Positions 34,691-43,079 of a stretch of DNA of 64,000 bases are shown here, piece by piece. The notes beneath the pieces were generated by a model. It was not told the DNA's origin, ran no database searches, and saw only the letters and a list, made by a program, of their open reading frames with translations. Every line of letters starts with the position of its first letter. The first letter of the stretch is position 1. A program made the translations under genes and the position numbers. Source of the DNA: Coprovicinus avistercoris (GTDB taxonomy: Bacteria; Actinomycetota; Coriobacteriia; Coriobacteriales; Atopobiaceae). Location: NCBI GenBank assembly GCA_018714895.1, contig DVMQ01000011.1:55468-119467 (forward strand). Direction: 5' to 3'.

Positions 34691-35641
34691 TTATGCGTGC
34701 CACATCTCATTTTCTTCTGTGCAAAATCCTTCACGTACAAGTTCGGAGAGCACATCCTGAAGCTCAGATGGTGCGACAGGCGCCCTACCTTCAGATGTCT
34801 CCTGCTCATCAAGCGCGCCCGAGAGTTCATCAAACGACAAAGAGTTCGGACGTGCTGCAAGGAGTATGCGCAGCACCTCTGCGCGCTTTTGGCGATGAGA
34901 TCCTTCAAACTTGGATTGTTTGGTGTGAGTTCGAGATCTCCTTGATGGATTGGGGATGGTTTGTTTGAGGTATGCCCCGTAATCTAACAGCGCGTAATAC
35001 CAGGTACGTGGATCATCGTGTGGATCTGCATCGTCCTTTGGACACGTGACGGCAACCAACGGTGTAAGAGCTGAGTCAGGTACGCCCTCTGCTTCTGGAA
35101 ACAACTCATGCAGGAATACAGTTCGAACATTGGTCTCGAGATACACGCCGGGCAGATTATGTGCAAATGCACGAATTCCGGCAGCAGTTGCCGGACCAAT
35201 GCCAGGTAAAGCCACAAGTTCATGCTCGTCCTCGGGCATTACTCCGCCATTTTTATCAAGAATTTGGGCCGCTTTATGCAGTGAAAGTGCCCGCCGATTG
35301 TAGCCGAGGCCCTGCCACTCCTCTAACACATCAGCGGCATCCGCATCAGCCAAAACCGCTACGTTTGGAAAACGGCGCAACCAACGCTGCCAGCGCCCAT
35401 CCACACGAGCAACTTGGGTTTGTTGGAGCATAACCTCAGAGATCCAAATAGCATATGGATCGCGCGTGTGACGCCAAGGCAAATCCCGCCAAAGCTCCTT
35501 ACCGCGTTCCAGAACCTTTGCTCGAAAAGCCTCCAGCTGCTCGGAAAGATCCAACTTACTGTCGTTTACGCAACCAGCACCAACAGCTGTATCGGCAGGG
35601 CAGCTTTTATCAGCACTTTCTTTCGTATGTAGGGAGCTCAT
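34691..35641 (-). CDS. MutY-like HhH-GPD DNA glycosylase without an iron-sulfur cluster
   Basis: 316 residues. The MutY signature SEVMLQQTQV (Glu69) and the helix-hairpin-helix LPGIGPATA (145-153) are present. At the usual catalytic Asp position the sequence reads YLETNVRTVF, so Glu169 replaces Asp. The four cysteines of the [4Fe-4S] loop are absent: the matching region is WYYALLDYGAYLKQTIPNPS with a basic stretch. There is no C-terminal NUDIX 8-oxoG-recognition domain; a small helical domain follows instead. I recall a cluster-less clade of such proteins, often annotated A/G-specific glycosylase or mislabelled HesB. Its substrate is not established from sequence. The ATG at 35641 has GAGAGAG ahead. 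Confidence 0.88.
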   Translation of the reverse strand: MSSLHTKESADKSCPADTAVGAGCVNDSKLDLSEQLEAFRAKVLERGKELWRDLPWRHTRDPYAIWISEVMLQQTQVARVDGRWQRWLRRFPNVAVLADADAADVLEEWQGLGYNRRALSLHKAAQILDKNGGVMPEDEHELVALPGIGPATAAGIRAFAHNLPGVYLETNVRTVFLHELFPEAEGVPDSALTPLVAVTCPKDDADPHDDPRTWYYALLDYGAYLKQTIPNPSRRSRTHTKQSKFEGSHRQKRAEVLRILLAARPNSLSFDELSGALDEQETSEGRAPVAPSELQDVLSELVREGFCTEENEMWHA

Positions 35642-35728
35642 TGTTTCTCTCTCTTATGATGTCGCCATGAACGAGCGCCCCATCCGATGCCCCTTGCCTT
35701 AGAAGTGACATCGGCAACAAAACCTGCC

Positions 35729-36169
35729 TCACTCGAACAGATTTGATGGAATAGAAGGACGCTTTCCGTCTATCACGACATCATACAGAGAGATTGAGCC
35801 GAGATATGCTGACAGGAGCCTGTTCGCATCGCTCCACACCGGATTGAAGGCGCAAGATGCCTTTCTGGCACAGGGACTCTCTGACTGGTCGGAATCGCAA
35901 TATGCAATATGTATGGGACCTTGTAATGCTTCAATAATATCGAGAAGGGTCAGTTTCTTAGCATCGCACGCAAGGCGCATGCCACCACGAGACCCGCGCA
36001 AGCTCTCCACAATGCCACAGTTCACTAAATCATGTTGAATGGAGCGAGCAAACGAATACGGAATGGCATTCCGCTCGGCCACAGCTCTCACAGAGATAAC
36101 GCTATCGGGCTCACGCACCAACTCTGCAAGCATTCGCAAAGCGTAGTCCGTTTTTCTGGAGACCTCCAA
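35729..36169 (-). CDS. Rrf2 family regulator with cysteine ligands
   Basis: 146 residues. The Rrf2 winged helix begins MEVSRKTDYALRMLAEL and contains VRAVAERNAIPYSFARSI and LRGSRGGMRLA. Three cysteines follow in the ligand loop (YCDSDQSESPC, then RKASC), with spacing near that of IscR/NsrR, so an Fe-S cofactor is likely. The start is TTG at 36169, directly after AGAGGGAG at 6 bases. It might sense iron-sulfur status or nitric oxide. No suf/isc gene lies nearby; the neighbours are the Fe-S-less glycosylase and rubrerythrin. Confidence 0.9.
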   Translation of the reverse strand: MEVSRKTDYALRMLAELVREPDSVISVRAVAERNAIPYSFARSIQHDLVNCGIVESLRGSRGGMRLACDAKKLTLLDIIEALQGPIHIAYCDSDQSESPCARKASCAFNPVWSDANRLLSAYLGSISLYDVVIDGKRPSIPSNLFE

Positions 36170-36549
36170 AATAAACTCCCTCTACTTCGCCCTTGAAGAA
36201 CAAATCCTTCAGCAGGACGCAGTTAAACATCGAAATGGTCTTTGCGCGCTCGACGGTGTAGCACACCACCAACCGCTCGCAAAGTTGTATCTCTCAGGCG
36301 GCATACTAGCACCACTTTCTTCTGATTGCGCAATTGCACGATAGCCAAAGTGGCAAGGCAAACCAAGGAAAGAGAGATAACCACATGTAAAGGTGCATTC
36401 CCGCGAGAGCACTGATAAATCTTATTATACTTTCTAGCAACAATCAAATATTTTCATTATTAGCTTGCAACCGCGTTAACAAGACGCATGTTTTATGTAA
36501 AGAATTGAAAAGAAGACTCAAAAGAACTTTGAGGCCATTCAATTTCGAG
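36170..36549. other. Non-coding region upstream of the Rrf2 gene
   Basis: About 380 bases, AT-rich in its right half. A minus-strand TATAAT (complement of 36424-36429) could be the -10 box of the Rrf2 gene, giving a leader of about 250 bases, but its -35 is poor. Short frames here carry a hydrophobic stretch but have no ribosome site, so I do not call a gene. Confidence 0.4.
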
Positions 36550-36576
36550 AAAAAAAGACCCGGCGAACCGGGTCTT
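36550..36576 (-). terminator. Intrinsic terminator of tRNA-Asp
   Basis: A 9-bp stem AAGACCCGG/CCGGGTCTT (36555-36563 with 36568-36576) with a four-base loop. On the minus strand it is followed by a run of T residues, directly downstream of the tRNA. Confidence 0.92.
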
Positions 36577-36587
36577 ATCAAATCAAA

Positions 36588-36664
36588 TGGCGGGATGTAA
36601 GGGACTTGAACCCTCGACCTCCGACGTGACAGGCCGGCGCTCTAACCAGCTGAGCTAACACCCC
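36588..36664 (-). tRNA. tRNA-Asp (GTC)
   Basis: 77 bases with encoded CCA. The acceptor GGGGTGT pairs with ACATCCC (one G-T), the T loop is GGTTCAAGTCC, and the anticodon loop CTGTCAC gives GTC. Promoter and terminator are both recognisable. Confidence 0.97.
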
Positions 36665-36683
36665 GTGCGCGAACGCGGGATAG

Positions 36684-36713
36684 ATTATACGCAGACATGC
36701 CTTGCTCTGTCTA
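36684..36713 (-). promoter_or_regulatory. Promoter of tRNA-Asp
   Basis: On the minus strand, TAGACA (complement of 36708-36713) and TATAAT (complement of 36684-36689) are 18 bases apart, about 20 bases upstream of the tRNA. Confidence 0.75.
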
Positions 36714-36810
36714 GCCTCATTTTCATTTTTCTTTTCAAATCGCCGAAAAATGTTGTTTTGCTCTGTGTCATCACAATTCGAACAAAACTCGAGACCAAAC
36801 AAAAGGCAGA

Positions 36811-37830
36811 TTAATTCAGCGGCACACGCGTTATTGCCCCTGAATCATCGGTTAACACAAGCTCGTTGCCGTCGAGAGAAGCAGAGGCAAGTGTTCCCTC
36901 TCCAGTAATGGGATTGCCATCAGTATCTGCAAGCTGTGAGGTAACGGAGCCATCGCCCATGGTATAGGCAACTACATCCCAAGTTCCATCTGGCAAGTTC
37001 TCAGGAATGAGATAAGCACCGTCGTAAAGAATAAGTTGGACAGGAGTTCCCTCCAGCGTAAAGAGCGCGAGAGGATCTCCTCCTTCACCAAGCGTGCGAA
37101 CAAAAGAGTACGTCCCGTCATCGCCCTGCTGTACAGAGTAGCTGTAATCGTCGTATGAGACGCTCTCTCCAGGCGCAACCGCCGTACGCTCTACGCGTCC
37201 CCCCTCATCCTGCAAACGATTTGCAGAGTTCACCGCTCGTATCACTAAAAAGCCAACGATAAGCACGACGACAAGAGCAGCAACACCCAGACCTACAAAC
37301 AGGCGCTTATTCGTTTGCAGACGCACCTTGCGTGAGCGCACATTCTTTTGTGCTGCCGCGGTAAGACGACGTGATTGTGTAGCCCCCATATGCGAATCGC
37401 GGACTGCGTTTACCGTATTGCCCGCCGTCTCTCGATTTGTAATAACAGCACCTTCTCCACTTCCAAGCGTGGCAAAGGCCGTCGTGTCATCAATTGGTGT
37501 GGGGCGAGGAGCATCAAGAGATGCTTCGGACCTCATATTCGGATCGGCAGAGAAAGTGTCGATAGGCGTATTGGGCAGCTCCTGCATGGCATAACGCGCT
37601 GTTGCACCTGTTGTTGCATGCGGGGCGCGAACCTGCTCACGGCGAGGTTGGGGTGAATCTGCACGATGGGGCGCAGGGGCTTCTTTTCTGCTATGAGCTC
37701 GAGGTGTGGCTGTGCGGCGCGGATCTGCGGCATGCCGCGACGGTGTACGCGGTGTCGGCTTTCCAGAATTGCTTGTCCCAAAATGCCGACCTTTTGACGC
37801 AGAAGTATTTCGGTTCGTTTCTTGCGTCAT
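36811..37830 (-). CDS. Single-pass membrane protein of unknown function
   Basis: 339 residues from the ATG at 37830 (MTQETN), preceded by GAGG. The first 100 residues are disordered and rich in Arg, Pro, Ser and His; then an Ala/Thr/Asp-rich linker, a basic stretch and one membrane helix (LFVGLGVAALVVVLIVGFLV, about 177-197). The C-terminal 140 residues should face outside and look beta-rich (VSYDDYSYSVQQGDDGTYSF). This cytoplasmic-tail/helix/external-domain plan resembles secreted-domain anchors, but I recognise no family. It is downstream of dnaX-ybaB-recR on the same strand, 74 bases after recR. Confidence 0.75.
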   Translation of the reverse strand: MTQETNRNTSASKGRHFGTSNSGKPTPRTPSRHAADPRRTATPRAHSRKEAPAPHRADSPQPRREQVRAPHATTGATARYAMQELPNTPIDTFSADPNMRSEASLDAPRPTPIDDTTAFATLGSGEGAVITNRETAGNTVNAVRDSHMGATQSRRLTAAAQKNVRSRKVRLQTNKRLFVGLGVAALVVVLIVGFLVIRAVNSANRLQDEGGRVERTAVAPGESVSYDDYSYSVQQGDDGTYSFVRTLGEGGDPLALFTLEGTPVQLILYDGAYLIPENLPDGTWDVVAYTMGDGSVTSQLADTDGNPITGEGTLASASLDGNELVLTDDSGAITRVPLN

Positions 37831-37904
37831 ATCTGAAACCTCGCTCTCAGATTCATGCAACGTATCTCACAGTGTGCCATCAGCATAGTGTATCGCGCAG
37901 GCGC

Positions 37905-38525
37905 TTAGCATTCCCGACGAGCTTCGATAGCCCTGCCCAGCGTCACCTCATCGGCGTATTCCAAATCGCCACCTACGGGCAATCCGCTTGCCAGACGTGA
38001 CACCACAATTCCAAGTGGCCGGATAGTTCTCGATAAATACGCGGCAGTTGCCTCGCCTTCAACATCGGGGTTAGTTGCCAAAATTACCTCAGCAATCTCA
38101 CCCTCGCCCAATCGTGCCAAAAGTTCTCGCACATGCAATTGCTCTGGCCCGATCTTATCGATAGGCGAAATAACGCCACCTAAGACATGGTAAAGACCGT
38201 GATAAACACCGGTGCGTTCGATCGCCGAAACATCTCTTGGCTCAGAAACCACACAAACCTTTGTCCGATCGCGCGATGAATCTTCGCATACATCGCAATG
38301 CTCATGCGTTGCGTAAGAAAAGCAGATCGGACAAAAGTGAACCTGCTGTTTTACGTCGAGAATGGCGTGCGCAAGCCGCCGAGCTTCTTCTGCATCCGCT
38401 CCCAGCAAGTAGTATGCGATTCGTTGGGCAGACTTAGGTCCTATGCCTGGCAAGCGCCCCAGCTCATCAAGAAGTCGCTGGAGCGCATGACCATCATTCG
38501 CTGTTCCGTGTGCAAGAGGATCCAT
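37905..38525 (-). CDS. recR: Recombination mediator RecR
   Basis: 206 residues. Helix-hairpin-helix LPGIGPKSAQRIA, a Cys4 zinc finger (CPIC and CDVC), and the Toprim domain with VVSEPRDVSAIERTG and ATNPDVEGEATA. RecR works with RecO/RecF in loading RecA on gapped DNA. The ATG at 38525 follows AAGAGGT. It comes 13 bases after ybaB in the standard dnaX-ybaB-recR order. Confidence 0.97.
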   Translation of the reverse strand: MDPLAHGTANDGHALQRLLDELGRLPGIGPKSAQRIAYYLLGADAEEARRLAHAILDVKQQVHFCPICFSYATHEHCDVCEDSSRDRTKVCVVSEPRDVSAIERTGVYHGLYHVLGGVISPIDKIGPEQLHVRELLARLGEGEIAEVILATNPDVEGEATAAYLSRTIRPLGIVVSRLASGLPVGGDLEYADEVTLGRAIEARREC

Positions 38526-38538
38526 GCAAACAGACCTC

Positions 38539-38856
38539 TTACATCAAACCAGGGATATTCAAACCGCCGGTAATGGCACCCATCTGCTGGCTTGCAAGCT
38601 GCTGAGCCTGCGTAAGTGCATCGTTTACTGCAGCAAGCACCATATCTTGCAACAGATCAACGTCATCTGGATCAACCGCTTCAGGAGCAATCTCAACTGA
38701 TGTGATGTGCAGGTCACCCGTGGCAACTACCTTCACCATGCCGCCGCCAGCAGAGGCGGTCACCTCAGTCTGGGCAAGCTTCTCCTCGGTAGCGGCAAGC
38801 TTCTCTTGCATCTTGCGAGCCTGCTTCATCATTTGCTGCATGTTCATCTGGGGCAT
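38539..38856 (-). CDS. YbaB/EbfC nucleoid-associated protein
   Basis: 105 residues of the small YbaB fold: helix MQQMMKQARKMQEKLAATEE, strands around VTASAGGGMVKVVATGDLHI, and helix DLLQDMVLAAVNDALTQAQ. It binds DNA as a dimer. It sits between dnaX and recR, as in most bacteria. Confidence 0.96.
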   Translation of the reverse strand: MPQMNMQQMMKQARKMQEKLAATEEKLAQTEVTASAGGGMVKVVATGDLHITSVEIAPEAVDPDDVDLLQDMVLAAVNDALTQAQQLASQQMGAITGGLNIPGLM

Positions 38857-38908
38857 GTTTTTAGCCTTTCGGTCGCAGGTAAAACACTCAAACTATGGCA
38901 TATCCTAC

Positions 38909-41305
38909 TCACTGGAGCTCTTCTGTCTCCGACGCCGGTATCATACTCACATGAACCTCACCATCAAAGGCCGATTCAAGCATTTCAATAAGGCCCTGCG
39001 GTACTTTTCCATCTTCCAGAGAATCGTCCGGTGAGAAGAACGGCGTATTCGCATCTATTATTTCAGCTGGTGTAGCCTGATTCTCTTCCGCGTTATCTGA
39101 GTTTGGCGCCGTGGCGTCCGCCTTTGGCTCCTCTTGTTGAGCTATAGCGGGTTTCTCCTGGATAGCAGGGGCTGCGTTCTGAGGCGTTGCCGATGCGCTT
39201 GAAGGCTTCACAGGAGCCGGCTCGGATATCGGAGCTCCCACGCCATTGAGATTCTCAGTTCCTTCCGACAGCTCGTCGTAATACGCTGCATCCGCATCGC
39301 TATAAGGAACTTCTTCGAAGGGAGCAGGCTCAGGAGCAGGGGCTGCAGCATAAACTTGTGAAGGTTGGGGCTCCGGAGATGCAGCCGGAGCTTGAGTGGG
39401 AACAGGCGCAGATATGACTGGCTCCGCCGCACCAGTCGAGAGCGCTTGCACGGTCGAAGCAGCTTCCACAGCAGGAGCGACCTGCGTGACAGGAGCCGGC
39501 TGCGGTGCTGAAACAGGCTTTTGCACTGCGGGGTTCTTGGCCTGGGCGCGCGCTGCACCCTCAATGAACAGGGTTTTTCTCGGTCCAAACACAGCGGCAA
39601 CTTGAGGATCTAAAACCGCGCGAACATCGGGACGCTCCAACATTCGAAGAGCAAATGAGGAACCCTGTGGCAAAGAAACGGTGAGGGTTTCCCCATCATC
39701 ACTCACAGCAGTCGAAGTGATAAGGAGCGACCCGCGTGAGGGCTCTCGCTGCACCATTTCTTCCATTACACGACGCCAATTGCGCTGCAGTGCTCCAGAA
39801 TCTGCCGGATGAGCAGCACGAGCTTGCACAGTAGTTTTCGGAGCTGACGTGGGGGCAGCTTTCGGCTGATCTGCTGTTTTTTGTGGTTGAGCCGCAGTGG
39901 GTCGAGCGGTCGAAGAAGTTGTTTGAGGCGCAGACGCAGAAGCCGTTGCAGGTGTCGCTGGTGCAGCTGTTGTGGAAGCAGGTTTCGGTGCGGTTGCAGC
40001 TGCAGGTGCCACCTTAGGCGCAACATGCTGCCGTGGAGTTGCACTCTGCTTAGACACCTTCTGTGCAGCATTCTCAGGCTGTACCGAAGCAGAAACCTTG
40101 GGAGCATTGTTCTGTTGCATAGATGGAGCCGCCGGCACATGCACTTCTCGGTGAGAAACTAGTGCCTGAATTTGAGCTTCCAAGTCTGAGACTCGCTCCG
40201 CTAAAGACTCAAGCGTCAGATCTGTTTTTGGACGTGCAAGGCGCGTAAGAGCAATTTCAAGAACCAAACGCTGGTTAGGCGCTGTACGCATTTCTGAGGA
40301 TGCATCCCCTAAGACCGTAAGCACGCGAGCGAGACGGTCCGGAGAACCAAAGGCATCCGCCTCTGCGCGCAAAGCCACCAAATCGTCACCTGTAAATGCG
40401 CCTTCAATCTCGCCAGCCACGCTCATAACATAGGCATCGCGAACGCGTGCAGCCAGCTGACGGACAAAACGCAGAAGATCGTGCCCCTCATCCACCAGAT
40501 CGCCCACCACAGAAAACAGTTTGGGAACATCTCGCTGCGCAAGCGCCATAAGAACTTGTGATAGCTGCGAGCTTGAAAGCGCACCGAGCATATCGCGCGT
40601 TGCAGCAAGAGAAATAGTGCCGTCCCCAAAGACAGAAAGTTGCTCGAGCGTAGAAAGCGCATCACGCAGACCACCGCGTGCATGACGCGCAACCAGCTCA
40701 AGCGCCTCGGTTTCGTAGGTAAAGCCCTCCTGCTCACAAACGTATGACAAGCGCTTTACCAGGTCTTCATTTGAAATAGCATGGAAGTCAAACCGCTGCA
40801 CACGGGAGAGCACTGTCTCCGGAATCTTTTGCGGATCGGTGGTGCACAGCATAAACACTACGTGTGCTGGAGGTTCTTCGAGCGTTTTAAGAAGCGCGTT
40901 AAACGCCGCCGGCGTGAGCATATGCACCTCGTCGATGATATAGGCCTTATAGCGGCCCCGCACCGGCGCATACTCCACATTGCTAATAATCTCTTCGCGC
41001 ACGTTGTCTACGCCCGTGCGACTTGCAGCGTCCAATTCGTATACATCAGGGTGGTTGCCCGCAGCAATTAAACGACATTCCTCGCAGGTGCCATCAGGCA
41101 GCTGGCCCGGCCCACATTCACAGAGAAGAGCCTTGGCAAGCAGGCGCGCCATGGTCGTTTTACCTGTTCCGCGCGGCCCACAGAACAGATAGGCATGACT
41201 CACCCGATTTTCCAAAACAGCGCGCTCAAGTGTAGAAACTACATGCTCCTGCCCCACTACGTCGGCAAACGTTTGTGGACGATACTTGGTATAGAGCGAT
41301 TCCAT
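38909..41305 (-). CDS. dnaX: DNA polymerase III subunit gamma/tau
   Basis: 798 residues. The AAA+ clamp-loader core has Walker A GPRGTGKT (43-50), a cysteine zinc module (CECGPGQLPDGTCEEC) and the Walker B region YIIDEVHML. From about residue 390 a long Ala/Pro/Thr/Gln-rich linker carries low-complexity repeats, then a short acidic C-terminus. I see no properly phased slippery heptamer, so a shortened gamma form by frameshift is not indicated. The ribosome site AGGGAGG lies 2 bases after a small stem-loop in the leader. Confidence 0.95.
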   Translation of the reverse strand: MESLYTKYRPQTFADVVGQEHVVSTLERAVLENRVSHAYLFCGPRGTGKTTMARLLAKALLCECGPGQLPDGTCEECRLIAAGNHPDVYELDAASRTGVDNVREEIISNVEYAPVRGRYKAYIIDEVHMLTPAAFNALLKTLEEPPAHVVFMLCTTDPQKIPETVLSRVQRFDFHAISNEDLVKRLSYVCEQEGFTYETEALELVARHARGGLRDALSTLEQLSVFGDGTISLAATRDMLGALSSSQLSQVLMALAQRDVPKLFSVVGDLVDEGHDLLRFVRQLAARVRDAYVMSVAGEIEGAFTGDDLVALRAEADAFGSPDRLARVLTVLGDASSEMRTAPNQRLVLEIALTRLARPKTDLTLESLAERVSDLEAQIQALVSHREVHVPAAPSMQQNNAPKVSASVQPENAAQKVSKQSATPRQHVAPKVAPAAATAPKPASTTAAPATPATASASAPQTTSSTARPTAAQPQKTADQPKAAPTSAPKTTVQARAAHPADSGALQRNWRRVMEEMVQREPSRGSLLITSTAVSDDGETLTVSLPQGSSFALRMLERPDVRAVLDPQVAAVFGPRKTLFIEGAARAQAKNPAVQKPVSAPQPAPVTQVAPAVEAASTVQALSTGAAEPVISAPVPTQAPAASPEPQPSQVYAAAPAPEPAPFEEVPYSDADAAYYDELSEGTENLNGVGAPISEPAPVKPSSASATPQNAAPAIQEKPAIAQQEEPKADATAPNSDNAEENQATPAEIIDANTPFFSPDDSLEDGKVPQGLIEMLESAFDGEVHVSMIPASETEELQ

Positions 41306-41319
41306 CTACGAGCCTCCCT

Positions 41320-41335
41320 ATCGGCACACGCCGAT
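41320..41335 (-). other. Stem-loop in the dnaX leader next to the ribosome site
   Basis: ATCGGC and GCCGAT form a perfect 6-bp stem with a four-base loop, ending 1-2 bases before the AGGGAGG ribosome site of dnaX on the minus strand. It could influence translation initiation. Confidence 0.5.
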
Positions 41336-41465
41336 ACCGAAAGGGGTGTTCTTCGCTACCCCTCACACGGACGAAAGTAGTATACCCGCGCCCGTCGGCC
41401 ACGGGCTTCCTCTATGCTTATACACATGTACTCTCTTCGCGAAACATCCCTATGAAAGGAGCTCC

Positions 41466-42947
41466 ATGACCGACGCGACCCCTCAGGACATACAAATTCA
41501 TGCAGCAATTGATCTGGGCGCCTCGAGTGGGCGTGTCATTGCGGGTTGGATTGAGGATGGAAAAATCCAACTGCGCGAAATTCATCGTTTTGAGAACATC
41601 CAACAGCGCATTGCTGGTCACGATTGTTGGAACCTTGATGAGTTGTTCTCTCAAGCAGTTATAGGCCTGGGCAAAATACCTGAGGTCATGGGCAAGGCAC
41701 CCACAACCATTGGTGTGGATACCTGGGGTCTTGATTATGTTCTTCTCGACAATGAGGACAAGCCTTTAGCACCTTCTATTGCACACCGCGATGCACGTAC
41801 AGAAGGTATGCCTGAGGTCGCCGATTCGCTGCTCGATCCCGCACGCACCTATAGCATTGCTGGCATTCAGCGTATGGCGATAAACACCTCAAACCAGCTT
41901 ATTGCTCACCTCAAAGAGACTCCCGAGCAGCTTGCACAGGCAGCGACCTTCCTCATGGTTGGTGATTATCTCAACTTCCGTCTTACGGGGATAAAAGCGT
42001 GTGAGTACACCAACGCCTCTACAACTGGCCTGCTCGATGCAAAAGCTTGCCAGTGGAGTGACGAAATCATTGCTGCATACGGTTTGCCTCGCCATATTTT
42101 CCTGGATGTAACCATGCCTGGAGGCATCCTCGGCAGCCTGCGTCCCGAAATCGCAGAGCAGGTGGGCTATGATGCGCAGGTAGTGCTCACAGCCACTCAT
42201 GATACCGGCTCGGCCTATCTTGCCGTACCTGCCCAGGGTAATGCCGCGTTTCTCTCTTCAGGAACTTGGAGCCTCATGGGCACCGAAAGTCTTGTGCCCG
42301 TACTGGGAGACCAGGCTCGCGCCATGAATTTCACCAACGAAGGTGGCTATGAGAAGCGCTATCGCATTCTTAAAAACATTATGGGCTTATGGATGAGCCA
42401 GTCGGTACGGCGTGAGGTCAATGGCGTGACCTACGTAAACGGCACGCAAGAGCGTCAGGCCATGTTTGATCACAAGGTTGGCTTTGGAGAGCTTGCCGAT
42501 CTCGCTCGAGAGGCAGAGCCTTTTGAAGCGGTTGTAAACGTCGATGACGATCGTTTCCTCTCCCCTGCTTCCATGATTGAGGAAATCAAAGCTGCCTGTC
42601 GTGATACCAACCAGCCTGTTCCAGAAACAATTGGCCAGGTTATGCGCGTTATTTACCTCAGTCTTCCAGAGAGCTATCGACGCTGCGTTGCAGACCTTGA
42701 TGAGCTCACAGGAACCGTACATGATTCCATCAACATTGTGGGCGGCGGTTGCCAGGACGACTATCTCAATCAAATGACAGCAAACATCTGCAAGGTTCCT
42801 GTTTATGCAGGGCCAGTTGAGGCTACAAGCTTAGGTAATCTTACGGTGCAATTTATTGCTTCTGGTGAGCTTGCTTCACTTGAGGAGGCACGAAGCGTTA
42901 TTCGCGACTCGTTTGACGTACGCCGTTTTGACCCTCAGGAAGTGTAG
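41466..42947 (+). CDS. Rhamnulokinase-like FGGY carbohydrate kinase
   Basis: 493 residues. The FGGY kinase N-terminal phosphate loop is AAIDLGASSGRVIAGW; typical RhaB stretches are ENIQQRIAGHDCWNLDELF, TWGLDYVLLD, HRDART and SSGTWSLMGTE; and the C-terminal NIVGGGCQD is the adenine-binding region. RhaB phosphorylates L-rhamnulose. No isomerase, aldolase, transporter or regulator of rhamnose use is in the window, so the true substrate may be another ketose, or the remaining genes may lie elsewhere. The start ATG at 41466 follows AAAGGAG. An extended -10-like TGCTTATAC lies about 40 bases upstream. Confidence 0.88.
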   Translation: MTDATPQDIQIHAAIDLGASSGRVIAGWIEDGKIQLREIHRFENIQQRIAGHDCWNLDELFSQAVIGLGKIPEVMGKAPTTIGVDTWGLDYVLLDNEDKPLAPSIAHRDARTEGMPEVADSLLDPARTYSIAGIQRMAINTSNQLIAHLKETPEQLAQAATFLMVGDYLNFRLTGIKACEYTNASTTGLLDAKACQWSDEIIAAYGLPRHIFLDVTMPGGILGSLRPEIAEQVGYDAQVVLTATHDTGSAYLAVPAQGNAAFLSSGTWSLMGTESLVPVLGDQARAMNFTNEGGYEKRYRILKNIMGLWMSQSVRREVNGVTYVNGTQERQAMFDHKVGFGELADLAREAEPFEAVVNVDDDRFLSPASMIEEIKAACRDTNQPVPETIGQVMRVIYLSLPESYRRCVADLDELTGTVHDSINIVGGGCQDDYLNQMTANICKVPVYAGPVEATSLGNLTVQFIASGELASLEEARSVIRDSFDVRRFDPQEV

Positions 42948-43001
42948 TTTTTCTCAATTCCGTGAGTAAGCTGCCAAGGCGCTAGACTAGTACAGTAAAG
43001 C

Positions 43002-43028
43002 TGGGCGTATTGCAGTTCAATACGCCCA
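43002..43028 (+). other. Leader stem-loop upstream of the DUF4012 gene
   Basis: A perfect 11-bp stem (43002-43012 with 43018-43028) around a five-base loop, lying between a -10-like TACAGT (42991-42996) and the ATG at 43080. There is no following T run, so it is either a weak rho-independent element for rhaB or a 5' leader structure of the downstream gene. Confidence 0.55.
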
Positions 43029-43079
43029 CACAACAACCTATCTAAACGATTCTCTTACGGTCCAAATGAAAGGATTTTC

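Noticed and set aside
36223..36447. A 74-codon minus-strand frame with a hydrophobic segment upstream of the Rrf2 gene
   Set aside because: No ribosome site, overlap with a -10-like box and a competing frame of similar length; not enough to call a small membrane protein.
39871..39890. Possible programmed frameshift in dnaX at a run of six A residues (minus strand)
   Set aside because: The run is read CAA AAA ACA, so the zero-frame codons are not those of an A AAA AAC/G slippery heptamer, and no downstream stem was evident.
41306..41465. A 4.5S/SRP RNA gene upstream of dnaX, as seen in some bacteria
   Set aside because: The conserved SRP RNA tetraloop domain (GGAAGCAGC-like stretch) is not present; only small hairpins are seen.
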